Part shown: in pieces, positions 36,272 to 43,961 of the stretch | Layout: the number at the start of each line of letters is the position of its first letter | How positions within the stretch are numbered: the stretch's first letter is position 1 | Origin: Pacificimonas sp963710205 | GTDB lineage: Bacteria > Pseudomonadota > Alphaproteobacteria > Sphingomonadales > Sphingomonadaceae | NCBI GenBank assembly: GCA_963710205.1 | Contig: CAVPZG010000004.1 | Span: forward strand, 124,001-188,000 | Reading direction: 5' to 3' | DNA: 64,000 nt | The notes under the pieces: model-generated | Databases searched by the model: none | The model's input: only the letters and a program-made list of their open reading frames with translations | What the model was told of the DNA's origin: nothing | Position numbers and translations under genes: made by a program

Positions 36272-36281
36272 TTGTATACAA
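36272..36281. promoter_or_regulatory. predicted GntR operator 2
   Basis: TTGTATACAA, identical to the site at 33727-33736, in the 104-bp divergent region between the regulator (start 36243) and the plus-strand operon beginning at 36348. It is placed to control both directions. Confidence 0.7.
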
Positions 36282-36347
36282 TTTACTTGCGAGGTTTCGT
36301 CTTCCCCTGCATAGCTTTGCCATTCGCGGCAAGGGAGGGCCTGACGC

Positions 36348-37094
36348 GTGACGAGGAAAATCAAGGTCATTGTCCCGATCCCGATGGACGAAGCGGGCGT
36401 GGCGGCACGGGCGTCGCAGCTGCCGCCCGGCATGATTCGCGACGGATATGCGCCGGTTTTCGAGGCCGTGAAATGGGGCGCGGCGCTGGGCGACAGCTAT
36501 CACGACATGCTGCTGATGGACTGGACGGTGTTTCAGGCGGGGATCAAGGCCGAGGAAGAGGGCTTTGCCGGTGTCCTGATCGATACTGTATCCGACAGCG
36601 GACTGCGCGCGCTGCGATCGCGGCTGAATATTCCGGTCGTTGGTCCGGGCGAGGCGGCATTTCACATGGCGATGACGCTGGGGAAGAAATTCACCATCCT
36701 GACCATGTGGGACGAATGGTTCCCGCTCTATGAGAAGACGCTGACGGAATATGGGTTCTGGGAGCGGACGGCGAGCCTGCGGTCCATCGACACGCGGCCC
36801 GACGTCACCGAATTGCTGGCGGGCAAGGAAGAAGTGATCTTTGAAAAGCTGAAGGCGGAAGCCGAGGCGGCGATGGCGGAGGACGGCGCGGACGTGATCG
36901 TGTTGGGCTCGACAACGATGCACCAGTCGGCGGCGTATCTGGCCGAGAACCTGCCCATTCCCGTCATCAACCCCGGCCTGGTTGCCTATAAACAGCTGGA
37001 ACTCCTGATCGACCTGGGCCTGTCGCATTCGAAGACCGCCTATCCCGCACCGGAAGTGGGCAAGGACGAGGATATCAGAAAGGGCTGGATCTAA
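36348..37094 (+). CDS. Asp/Glu/hydantoin racemase-superfamily protein lacking all cysteines
   Basis: 248 residues with a GTG start after AAGGGAGGG. The fold signature is visible in VIVPIPMDEAG, AEEEGFAGVLIDTVSDSGLRALRSRLNIPVVGPGEAAFHMA and DGADVIVLGSTTMHQSAAYL. In hydantoin racemase, maleate isomerase and relatives a cysteine sits in each of the two corresponding loops (before DPGL and in VLGC). Here they are Asp/Thr and Ser, and the whole protein has no cysteine. The usual two-cysteine proton transfer is therefore impossible. It may be a decarboxylase, isomerase or binding protein evolved for the cluster's substrate. Its stop overlaps the next start (TAATG). First gene of the operon 36348-41329. 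Confidence 0.8.
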   Translation: MTRKIKVIVPIPMDEAGVAARASQLPPGMIRDGYAPVFEAVKWGAALGDSYHDMLLMDWTVFQAGIKAEEEGFAGVLIDTVSDSGLRALRSRLNIPVVGPGEAAFHMAMTLGKKFTILTMWDEWFPLYEKTLTEYGFWERTASLRSIDTRPDVTELLAGKEEVIFEKLKAEAEAAMAEDGADVIVLGSTTMHQSAAYLAENLPIPVINPGLVAYKQLELLIDLGLSHSKTAYPAPEVGKDEDIRKGWI

Positions 37095-37504
37095 TGGCTG
37101 CGGAACCAAGGCTGGGCGAGGACTGGTATGTGGACATCGTCACGAAACGCTATTTCGACGGCGTCGACAACAAGCGTCTGGATCAGGTGCTGGACTGTTT
37201 CCACGAGGATGCCGTTCTGACGGAGGCGACGTCGAATACGGTGCACACGGGCCGGGCGGCGATCCGCGCCATGTTCGAGAAGCTGTTCGCGGATTTCGAG
37301 CAGATATGGCACGGCAATTTCGTGCATGTCGCCGACCCGGTTTCGGACGCGATCTGCTCTCAGTTCACGGTGCTGATCACGCCGAATGGCGGCGAGCAGC
37401 TGCGCTATGAAAACTGCAACCGCTTCTACTGCGATGACCGCCGGTTTCGCAGGGTTTACGTCTATATGAGCGGCGACAATCTGCTGAAGGAAGGAGACGC
37501 CTGA
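37094..37504 (+). CDS. NTF2-like (SnoaL-type) protein, first of a tandem pair
   Basis: 136 residues, starting inside the stop of the upstream gene. An N-terminal helix, then YFDGVDNKRLDQVLDCFHEDAVLTEA, GRAAIRAMFEKLF and a C-terminal sheet ending RVYVYMSGDNLL fit the cone-shaped NTF2-like fold used by SnoaL-like cyclases, ketosteroid isomerases and dehydratases. It is clearly related to the next protein (FHxxA, IxxMF, VYMSGxN). Function unknown; a small isomerase or dehydratase in the pathway, or a heteromer with its neighbour, is possible. Confidence 0.82.
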   Translation: MAAEPRLGEDWYVDIVTKRYFDGVDNKRLDQVLDCFHEDAVLTEATSNTVHTGRAAIRAMFEKLFADFEQIWHGNFVHVADPVSDAICSQFTVLITPNGGEQLRYENCNRFYCDDRRFRRVYVYMSGDNLLKEGDA

Positions 37505-37902
37505 TGCAATATCCCTGTCACCTGAACCGCGACCAGCTGATCGAACTGGCGACGAAGACCTATTTCGGCAATGTCGACAAAAAGGATATGGCGAAGACGC
37601 TGGCCTGTTTTCACGACAATGCCAGCTTCTGCGTGCAGACCAGCTTTACCCGGCATGAGGGGAAGGCCGAAATCGAGCGCATGTTCGCGGATTTCTTTGG
37701 CGCCTATGAGAGCATCGTCCACAAGGATTTCACCTGCACGGTGGATGAGGTGAACGGCCGCATCGCCGCGAGTTTCGAAGCGGTGCTGACGGCCGCCGAT
37801 GGCAGCGTCACCCGCCTTCACAACACCAACTTCTGGCGCATCCGGGACGACAGGTTCCAGGATGTGCATGTCTATATGAGCGGCGAGAATGTGCTCGTCT
37901 GA
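37504..37902 (+). CDS. NTF2-like (SnoaL-type) protein, second of a tandem pair
   Basis: 132 residues; its ATG overlaps the upstream stop (TGATG at 37502-37506). Same architecture as the first copy: YFGNVDKKDMAKTLACFHDNASF, GKAEIERMFADFF, then sheet strands ending DVHVYMSGENVLV. The pair arose by tandem duplication and diverged considerably. The TonB receptor gene follows after 13 bp. No catalytic residue can be assigned with confidence. Confidence 0.82.
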   Translation: MQYPCHLNRDQLIELATKTYFGNVDKKDMAKTLACFHDNASFCVQTSFTRHEGKAEIERMFADFFGAYESIVHKDFTCTVDEVNGRIAASFEAVLTAADGSVTRLHNTNFWRIRDDRFQDVHVYMSGENVLV

Positions 37903-37915
37903 GGGGGAATTTGCC

Positions 37916-40423
37916 ATGACCATGAAAACCATGTTGTTCGCCGGCGCGGCTGCTGGCGCGCTCGCCTTTCCCGCGGCCGCGCAGGAGGCGGCGCCCGACG
38001 CGCCCGCTGCCGCCGACCCGGGCGTCATCGTCGTGACGGCGCGGCGTCAGTCGGAAACGCTGGCGGAAGTCCCGGCATCCGTCACTGTCTTCACATCCGA
38101 TACCATCGAGCAGGCGCAGATCGACACGGCAGAGGATTTCCTGTCGCTGACGCCCGGCGTCACCATCGTGACCGGGACTGCGGAAGCGGGCGATACGCAG
38201 ATCAACATCCGCGGCATCAACGGCGCGCGCGACGCGGAAAGTTCCGTCGCGCTGGTCGTCGACGGCATCCTGAAAACCAACACGGCGCAGCTGAACCAGC
38301 GGCAGGGAACGCTGCGGCAGATTGAAGTGCTGAAAGGCCCGCAGGGCGCCCTTTACGGCCGCAACGCCGCCGCCGGGGCGATCGTCGTCCAGACGGCAAA
38401 ACCGGGCAATGTCCTGGAGGGCGGCGTGACGGCCAGCTATGCCAATGAGCAGACCATCGAGGGCGATGCCTATGTCTCCGCGCCGCTGACGGACAATATC
38501 GGCATTGTGCTGGCGGGAAGCTATCGCACCACCGACGGATTTTTCCGCAACGATTTCCTCGACTCCAAGACGGTCGACGATCAGGAAGTCTGGTCGGTGG
38601 ACGGACGCCTGGTGGCGGAGTTCGGTGCGACCGAGATCGACGCGAAACTACGCTATGCCGACCTGTCCGGCGCGTCGATCAATTTCAACGCAGCCTTTCA
38701 CCTGCCTAATTTCGCCGCGGTGAATCCGGATTTCTACGAGGATGTGAATGCGCATCCGTTCAACTATTATTCCAATATCCGGCCTACCAACGACCAGCGG
38801 AGCTTCGACGCCTCCTTGAAGGTGGACCATGATTTCGACAGCGTGAGGCTGACGGTCTGGGGTCTGTATTCGAACGTGGACCAGAGCCTGGTGGCCGACG
38901 GTACGAGCGCGGACTTTGCCCGCTATATCCCGTTTCCGGCACCGAATGATGTCGCCGCGGCAGCGGCGGGGCAGTGTTTCGGATCGACGGCGGCACTGAC
39001 GGGCTTCCCGGTGAATTCGCCAGGCTTCATTGGCACGAGCCCCGTACCCTTCATCTTTGACCCCGCGAACGGCTCCACATTCGGTCCCTATTCCCCGACG
39101 ACCTGTGACGGCACCCAGTTCCAGATCCGCGAGCAGGAGGATATCAGCGGTGAAATCCGCCTGTCGTCCAACACGGACGGGCCGTTGCAATGGGGTGTCG
39201 GCGGCTATTACCTGCATATCGACCGTGAAGTGGGCGTCAGCCTGGGGGCTGACCTGGGGCAGGGCGTCATCCGCCAGCTCTACAATGCGCCGGACAGCAG
39301 CAATCCGACCTCCCAGCTTTATAATGACGGCTTCAACAGCGATATCTGGGCCGTCTTTGGCAATGTCGATTACGAGATCGGCGACACGCTGAAGCTGGGC
39401 GCCGCGCTGCGTTACGATGTCGAGGACCGGCAGGTCACCAGCCTCGTCCCGCGTGTCCGCGATCCGATCACGGGCGCGTTCATCAATCCCGGCCAGGCCT
39501 TCGGTCCGATCCCGCAGCAGTCGGAAACGTTCAAGCAGCTGCAGCCCAAGCTCAGCTTCAACTGGGAGGTCGCGGACAGCGCGAATGTCTATGGCAACTG
39601 GGGCATCGGGTTCAAATCCGGCGGCTTCAACAACCAGGGTGCCTCGGCGACGGTGGACGCGGCCTTTAACGATTTCATCGGCGCGGGTGTGAGGATCGAT
39701 GACCTTTACCGCAAGGAAACATCGTCGGCCTTCGAGCTGGGTGTCAAGGGTCAGGCCGGGCCGATCACCTATGACGTCGCGGGCTATTACACCGAGATCG
39801 ACGACATGCAGTTCTTTGAATTCTTCGTGGGCGCGTTCGGCCTGCTGCGTGTCGTGTCCAATATCGACAAGGTCGAGGTCTACGGCATCGAGGGCAATCT
39901 TTCCGCCGAAATCACGGACGGCTGGACGCTGTTCGGCAGCGCCAATCTGACCGAGAGCGAAATCAAGGACAATGCCTCCCGGCCCTATACGGTCGGTAAC
40001 AAGTCGCCCTACACGTCGGACTATACCATCAACCTGGGCAGCCAGATCGACGTGCCGCTGGGATCGTCGGGACTCGATATGGTCATGCGCGCCGATTACC
40101 GGATAACGGGACCGACCTGGTTCCACACGGTGCAGGACCAGGAACGGCCAACGCTGTTTTCCGGCCTGCTGCCGATCAGCGCGCTGGGGCTGCCCGCCGC
40201 TGTGGGCGATGGCCGTTTCGATGTCGCGCGGCGCAAGGCCTACGGCGTTCTTGACCTGCGTTTCGGTGTCGAGGGAGAGAGCTGGACAGCCGCGGTCTTT
40301 GCTCAGAATGCCCTCAACCGGAAATATCTGAACGAGGTCATTCCGGCGATTGAATTTGGCGGGTCTTTCATCTCGCCGGGTGCGCGGCGGCTTGTCGGCG
40401 CAGAGGTGGGGATGAAATTCTAG
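37916..40423 (+). CDS. TonB-dependent outer-membrane receptor
   Basis: 835 residues starting MTMKTMLFAGAAAGALAFP. A signal peptide (about 1-22) is followed by a TonB box-like stretch GVIVVTARRQSE. The plug domain contains PASVTVFTSDTI, TPGVTIVTGTA and VLKGPQGALYGRNAAAGAIVV, and a 22-strand barrel ends in aromatic-terminated GAEVGMKF. It imports a substrate across the outer membrane with TonB/ExbBD energy. RBS GAGGGGGAA lies before the ATG. Its place between the catabolic genes suggests it takes up the pathway substrate rather than a siderophore. Confidence 0.94.
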   Translation: MTMKTMLFAGAAAGALAFPAAAQEAAPDAPAAADPGVIVVTARRQSETLAEVPASVTVFTSDTIEQAQIDTAEDFLSLTPGVTIVTGTAEAGDTQINIRGINGARDAESSVALVVDGILKTNTAQLNQRQGTLRQIEVLKGPQGALYGRNAAAGAIVVQTAKPGNVLEGGVTASYANEQTIEGDAYVSAPLTDNIGIVLAGSYRTTDGFFRNDFLDSKTVDDQEVWSVDGRLVAEFGATEIDAKLRYADLSGASINFNAAFHLPNFAAVNPDFYEDVNAHPFNYYSNIRPTNDQRSFDASLKVDHDFDSVRLTVWGLYSNVDQSLVADGTSADFARYIPFPAPNDVAAAAAGQCFGSTAALTGFPVNSPGFIGTSPVPFIFDPANGSTFGPYSPTTCDGTQFQIREQEDISGEIRLSSNTDGPLQWGVGGYYLHIDREVGVSLGADLGQGVIRQLYNAPDSSNPTSQLYNDGFNSDIWAVFGNVDYEIGDTLKLGAALRYDVEDRQVTSLVPRVRDPITGAFINPGQAFGPIPQQSETFKQLQPKLSFNWEVADSANVYGNWGIGFKSGGFNNQGASATVDAAFNDFIGAGVRIDDLYRKETSSAFELGVKGQAGPITYDVAGYYTEIDDMQFFEFFVGAFGLLRVVSNIDKVEVYGIEGNLSAEITDGWTLFGSANLTESEIKDNASRPYTVGNKSPYTSDYTINLGSQIDVPLGSSGLDMVMRADYRITGPTWFHTVQDQERPTLFSGLLPISALGLPAAVGDGRFDVARRKAYGVLDLRFGVEGESWTAAVFAQNALNRKYLNEVIPAIEFGGSFISPGARRLVGAEVGMKF

Positions 40424-40447
40424 ATCTGCCCTGATAGGCGGATAGCC

Positions 40448-41329
40448 ATGTCCGACACGCCCGTTCGCCTGCGCCGTTCCTGCCTCTACATGCCGGGCTC
40501 GAACGCCCGCGCGCTGGAAAAGGCACGCGAGCTGTCCGCCGATGTGCTGATCTTCGACCTGGAGGACGCGGTCGCCCCCGATGCCAAGGACATGGCGCGG
40601 GCGCAGGTGGCCGAGGCTGTCGCGGCCGGCGGCTATGGCAGGCGCGAGATCGTCGTGCGGGTGAACCCCCTCAACAGCGACTGGGGCATGGCCGACCTTG
40701 CGAAGATCCTGCCCGCCGGGCCGGACGCGGTCCTGATGCCGAAGGTTGCCAGTGCGGAGGCGGTCGCCTCGCTCGACGCGACCATGGCGGGCGCGGCCGG
40801 AGACATGCAGCTTTGGGTCATGATCGAGACCCCTGCCGCAATTCTCAATCTGCGCGACATCGCCATGGCTGCCGAGGGCACGAGGCTGTCAGCGCTGGTG
40901 GTGGGAGCGAATGACCTTGCCAAGGAGACGGGCGCGGAACTGACGGCGGACCGGGCCGCGTTCACGGCGGCGCTGAGCATGACCGTGATGGCGGCGCGCA
41001 TGGCGGGACTCGCGGCGCTCGACGGCGTGTTCAATGACATTGGCGATGCGGATGGACTGGCGAAGGAATGCCGTCAGGGCCGGATGCTGGGCTTTGACGG
41101 CAAGACGCTCATTCATCCCTCTCAGCTGGAGGAGTGTAACCGGGTGTTTTCGCCGGAGGCCGAGGAGATCGCGCGGGCGGAGGCCGTCATCGCGGCGTTC
41201 GCGCTGCCGGAAAATGCGGGGAAGGGTGCGATCCGCGTCGACGGACGAATGACGGAACGGCTGCACCTGGCGCAGGCCGAGGCGCTGGTGGCGCGGGCGC
41301 GGACGATTGCGGGTCAGGAGACGGAATAA
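40448..41329 (+). CDS. HpcH/HpaI aldolase/CitE-like lyase
   Basis: 293 residues. The CitE/malyl-CoA lyase-like barrel shows RRSCLYMPGSNARALEKA, VLIFDLEDAVAPDAK (metal and CoA region), VRVNPLNSDWG, LMPKVASAEAV, WVMIETPAAILNL and GFDGKTLIHPSQLEECNRVF. It should cleave or form a 3-hydroxyacyl-CoA such as malyl-, citramalyl- or methylmalyl-CoA. Last gene of the operon from 36348 (24 bp after the receptor). Together with the CoA-transferase it could complete a route to acetyl-CoA and a keto acid. Confidence 0.9.
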   Translation: MSDTPVRLRRSCLYMPGSNARALEKARELSADVLIFDLEDAVAPDAKDMARAQVAEAVAAGGYGRREIVVRVNPLNSDWGMADLAKILPAGPDAVLMPKVASAEAVASLDATMAGAAGDMQLWVMIETPAAILNLRDIAMAAEGTRLSALVVGANDLAKETGAELTADRAAFTAALSMTVMAARMAGLAALDGVFNDIGDADGLAKECRQGRMLGFDGKTLIHPSQLEECNRVFSPEAEEIARAEAVIAAFALPENAGKGAIRVDGRMTERLHLAQAEALVARARTIAGQETE

Positions 41330-41370
41330 GCGTTCGCCAATCCGCCCCCAAGGCCGGGTTTCGGGGTCCC

Positions 41371-43074
41371 CTAGGTTCCGCTTTCGAAAAACACGCCCAG
41401 TTCGCGTTTCAGGATCTTGCCGTTGGCGTTCCTGGGCAGCGTTTCGTCCGTAAACGCCACGCGCACCGGCACCTTGAAGGGTGCGAGATGCTTTCTGACA
41501 TGCGCGCGGAGCTCGTCCTCGCTTGCGGTCATGCCGGGGGCGAGGTGGACGACGGCGGCGGGTTCCTCCCCCAATGTGCGATGCGGAATGGCGACGAGGG
41601 CGCAATCGGTGACGGCCGGATGGTCGTAAAGGACATTCTCGACTTCGGACGAATAGATATTCTCGCCGCCCCTGATGATGATGTCCTTGGCCCGGTCGAC
41701 GATATAGACGAAGCCTTCCTCGTCGAGGCGGGCGAGATCGCCAGTCCGCACCCAGCCATCGACGAATGTTTCCGCCGTGGCCTCGGGCTTGTTCCAATAG
41801 CCTTCGACGATCTGCGGCCCGCGTGCCCAGAGTTCGCCGACCTGACCCACGGGAAGCTCCGTGCCGTCGTCTCCCGTGACCTTCAGGTCCGCGACAGGCA
41901 CGGGCGGCCCGGCGCTTTCGGGGCGGTTCAGATAATCCTCGCCCGAATGGCTGGTGACGGTCGCCATGGTTTCCGACATGCCCCAGCCATTGCCGGGGGC
42001 GGAGCCGAACACGCTTTGAATCTTGCGAACCAGTTCGGGTGCGGACGGCGCACCGCCATAGCTGATGCTTTCCAGGCTGGAGAGGTCATAGTTTTCGCGG
42101 TCGGGATGTTCGATCATCTGCCAGGCGATGGTGGGGACGCCGCCCGTCGCATTGACCTTTTCGCGCTGGATGATCTCGAAGGCCTCGACCACATCCCACT
42201 TCCGCATGAAGATCATGCTGTGCCCCGCCTGCATCACGCCCATCAGGGTGGCGGACAGGGCCGTGGCGTGAAACATCGGCACGACGGTCAGCAGGACTTT
42301 CCTGGCCGGTTCCGGCAGCGGGTCACCGCGCCGCAGGGCGGCCCGTGCCGCGGACCAGGCCGTCGACAGGATATTGGTGAGAAGGTTGCGGTGCGTGCCG
42401 AGCGCGCCCTTCGGCTTTCCCGTGGTGCCGCTGGTATAGAGGATCACGGCGCGGTCGTCGGGAGCGATGTCGACGGGCGGCAGATCGGCGGCTGGCAGGC
42501 CGGCCCAGCCGCGCGGCTTGCCAATGAGGGATTCGAGGGTCACCGTGCCGGGCTCCGTGCGCTCGCCGCGCGCGACGATTATGGTCTTGAGCGCGGGAAA
42601 CCTGCCGCGTTCGGGTGCGATACGCGACCAGCGCGCACCGTCGGTGAACAGAACCGTGGACCCGCTGTCATCAAGGGCATAGGCCAGTTCCTCACCCGTC
42701 CACCAGGCGTTGAGCGGGACGGCGATGGCCCCGACGCAGACGGCGGCGAAGAAGGCGACCGGAAATTCCGGCAGGTTCCGCATGGCGATGGCGACGCGGT
42801 CGCCGGGCCGGACACCGCGCGCGATAAGGTCAGCCGAGAGGTGTGCGACGGCGCGGAAGAACGCCTCGTAGCTGACCCGGTCCTCCTCAAGCATGAGAAA
42901 GAGATGGTCTCCGTGACCGCGCGCATGTTCGGCAAGTTCGCGAAGGTTGCCGTGCAGATGTTTCCAGACGCGGGTCGGAACGCCGCGAATGTCGACCGTT
43001 TCCATTTCAAAAGGCTGATCCGGGGCGCAGAGGATCGCCTGAATTTCGGGCAGCGTTCTGGCGGGCCAGCTCAT
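41371..43074 (-). CDS. class I adenylate-forming acyl-CoA ligase
   Basis: 567 residues. AMP-binding motifs VILYTSGTTGKPKGALG (P-loop), GVPTIAWQM, YGGAPSAPELV, GNGWGMSETMATVTSHSG, VRTGDLARLDEEGFVYIVDRAKD and the C-terminal catalytic lysine in LPRNANGKILKREL. It activates a carboxylic acid to its CoA thioester through an acyl-adenylate. The substrate is not predictable. Its ATG overlaps the SDR stop (ATGA at 43074-43071), so the two are co-expressed. It converges on the CitE-like gene. Confidence 0.93.
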   Translation of the reverse strand: MSWPARTLPEIQAILCAPDQPFEMETVDIRGVPTRVWKHLHGNLRELAEHARGHGDHLFLMLEEDRVSYEAFFRAVAHLSADLIARGVRPGDRVAIAMRNLPEFPVAFFAAVCVGAIAVPLNAWWTGEELAYALDDSGSTVLFTDGARWSRIAPERGRFPALKTIIVARGERTEPGTVTLESLIGKPRGWAGLPAADLPPVDIAPDDRAVILYTSGTTGKPKGALGTHRNLLTNILSTAWSAARAALRRGDPLPEPARKVLLTVVPMFHATALSATLMGVMQAGHSMIFMRKWDVVEAFEIIQREKVNATGGVPTIAWQMIEHPDRENYDLSSLESISYGGAPSAPELVRKIQSVFGSAPGNGWGMSETMATVTSHSGEDYLNRPESAGPPVPVADLKVTGDDGTELPVGQVGELWARGPQIVEGYWNKPEATAETFVDGWVRTGDLARLDEEGFVYIVDRAKDIIIRGGENIYSSEVENVLYDHPAVTDCALVAIPHRTLGEEPAAVVHLAPGMTASEDELRAHVRKHLAPFKVPVRVAFTDETLPRNANGKILKRELGVFFESGT

Positions 43075-43874
43075 GCCGTGCCGACCACGCCGCCGTCGAG
43101 GGCAATGGTTTGTCCGACGACATATTCGCCCGCGCGGCTGGAAAGAAAGATGGCGAGACCCGCAATATCCTCAGGCGTGCCGACCCGCCCCGAAGGGTTG
43201 CCCCTGCCGACGCTGTCCCAGTCGACATCCTCGGTCTTCCCGCCGAAGCCGACGCCGGTCGACAGCATCCAGGTCGGGAAGGGCCCCGGGGCGATGGCGT
43301 TGAAGAGGATGCGCTCCCCCGTCAGGTGCGTCGAGAGGAAGCGGGTCAGGTGATGCACGGCCGCCTTTGACGCGCCATAGGAAAAGGCATCGAAGCGCGA
43401 GGATTTGAGACCGTCGATGCTGCCGATGTTGATGACGCGGGCAGGGGTGTCCTTCGCCGCGGCGCGGAGCAGCGGCAGCAGTTTCTGCGTCAGGAAAAAC
43501 ACGCCCTTCACATTGGTGTCCATGACCTTGTCCCAGCCGGATTCCGGAAACGCATCCAGCGGCGCGCCCCAGCTGGCGCCCGCGTTGTTGACGAGGACGT
43601 CGAGCCGTTCCTCATGTTCCGCCATGCGCGCGGCGAGGCTGGCGCAGCCCTCCACCGTCGACAGGTCGGCGGGCAGGGCGATGCAGGTGCCGTCATAAGC
43701 ATCGGACAGGCGTTTCGCCGTCGCTTCGCAGGCATCCGCCTTGCGGGAGGAAATATAGACCTTTGCGCCGCCCGCCAGGAAACCGGCGGCGATCATCTCG
43801 CCGATCCCGCGTGAGCCGCCCGTGACGAGAACGGTCTTGCCGCTGACGGAAAACAGGTTGGCGAAATCGGTCAT
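43071..43874 (-). CDS. short-chain dehydrogenase/reductase
   Basis: 267 residues. Classical SDR: VTGGSRGIGEMIA (NAD(P)-binding), VNNAGASWGAPL, catalytic Ser in VINIGSIDGL, and Tyr-x-x-x-Lys in YGASKAAVHHL; the C-terminus has AGEYVVGQTIALDGG. It oxidises a hydroxyl or reduces a keto group of an unknown substrate. First gene of the pair with the acyl-CoA ligase. Confidence 0.93.
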   Translation of the reverse strand: MTDFANLFSVSGKTVLVTGGSRGIGEMIAAGFLAGGAKVYISSRKADACEATAKRLSDAYDGTCIALPADLSTVEGCASLAARMAEHEERLDVLVNNAGASWGAPLDAFPESGWDKVMDTNVKGVFFLTQKLLPLLRAAAKDTPARVINIGSIDGLKSSRFDAFSYGASKAAVHHLTRFLSTHLTGERILFNAIAPGPFPTWMLSTGVGFGGKTEDVDWDSVGRGNPSGRVGTPEDIAGLAIFLSSRAGEYVVGQTIALDGGVVGTA

Positions 43875-43900
43875 GGGCGGTGTCTTTCTGAAAACGGAGA

Positions 43901-43939
43901 CGGGCCGCCCTTCTAACCGATGGAAAGAAGGGCGGCCCG
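43901..43939 (-). terminator. strong hairpin after the TonB receptor gene
   Basis: Perfect 14-bp arms CGGGCCGCCCTTCT (43901-43914) and AGAAGGGCGGCCCG (43926-43939) with an 11-base loop, 22 bp after the receptor stop. The following minus-strand bases TCTCCGTTTTC are only moderately U-rich, so termination or mRNA 3'-end protection are both possible. Confidence 0.6.
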
Positions 43940-43961
43940 CTGCCAGACTGGTGAGGTTTCC

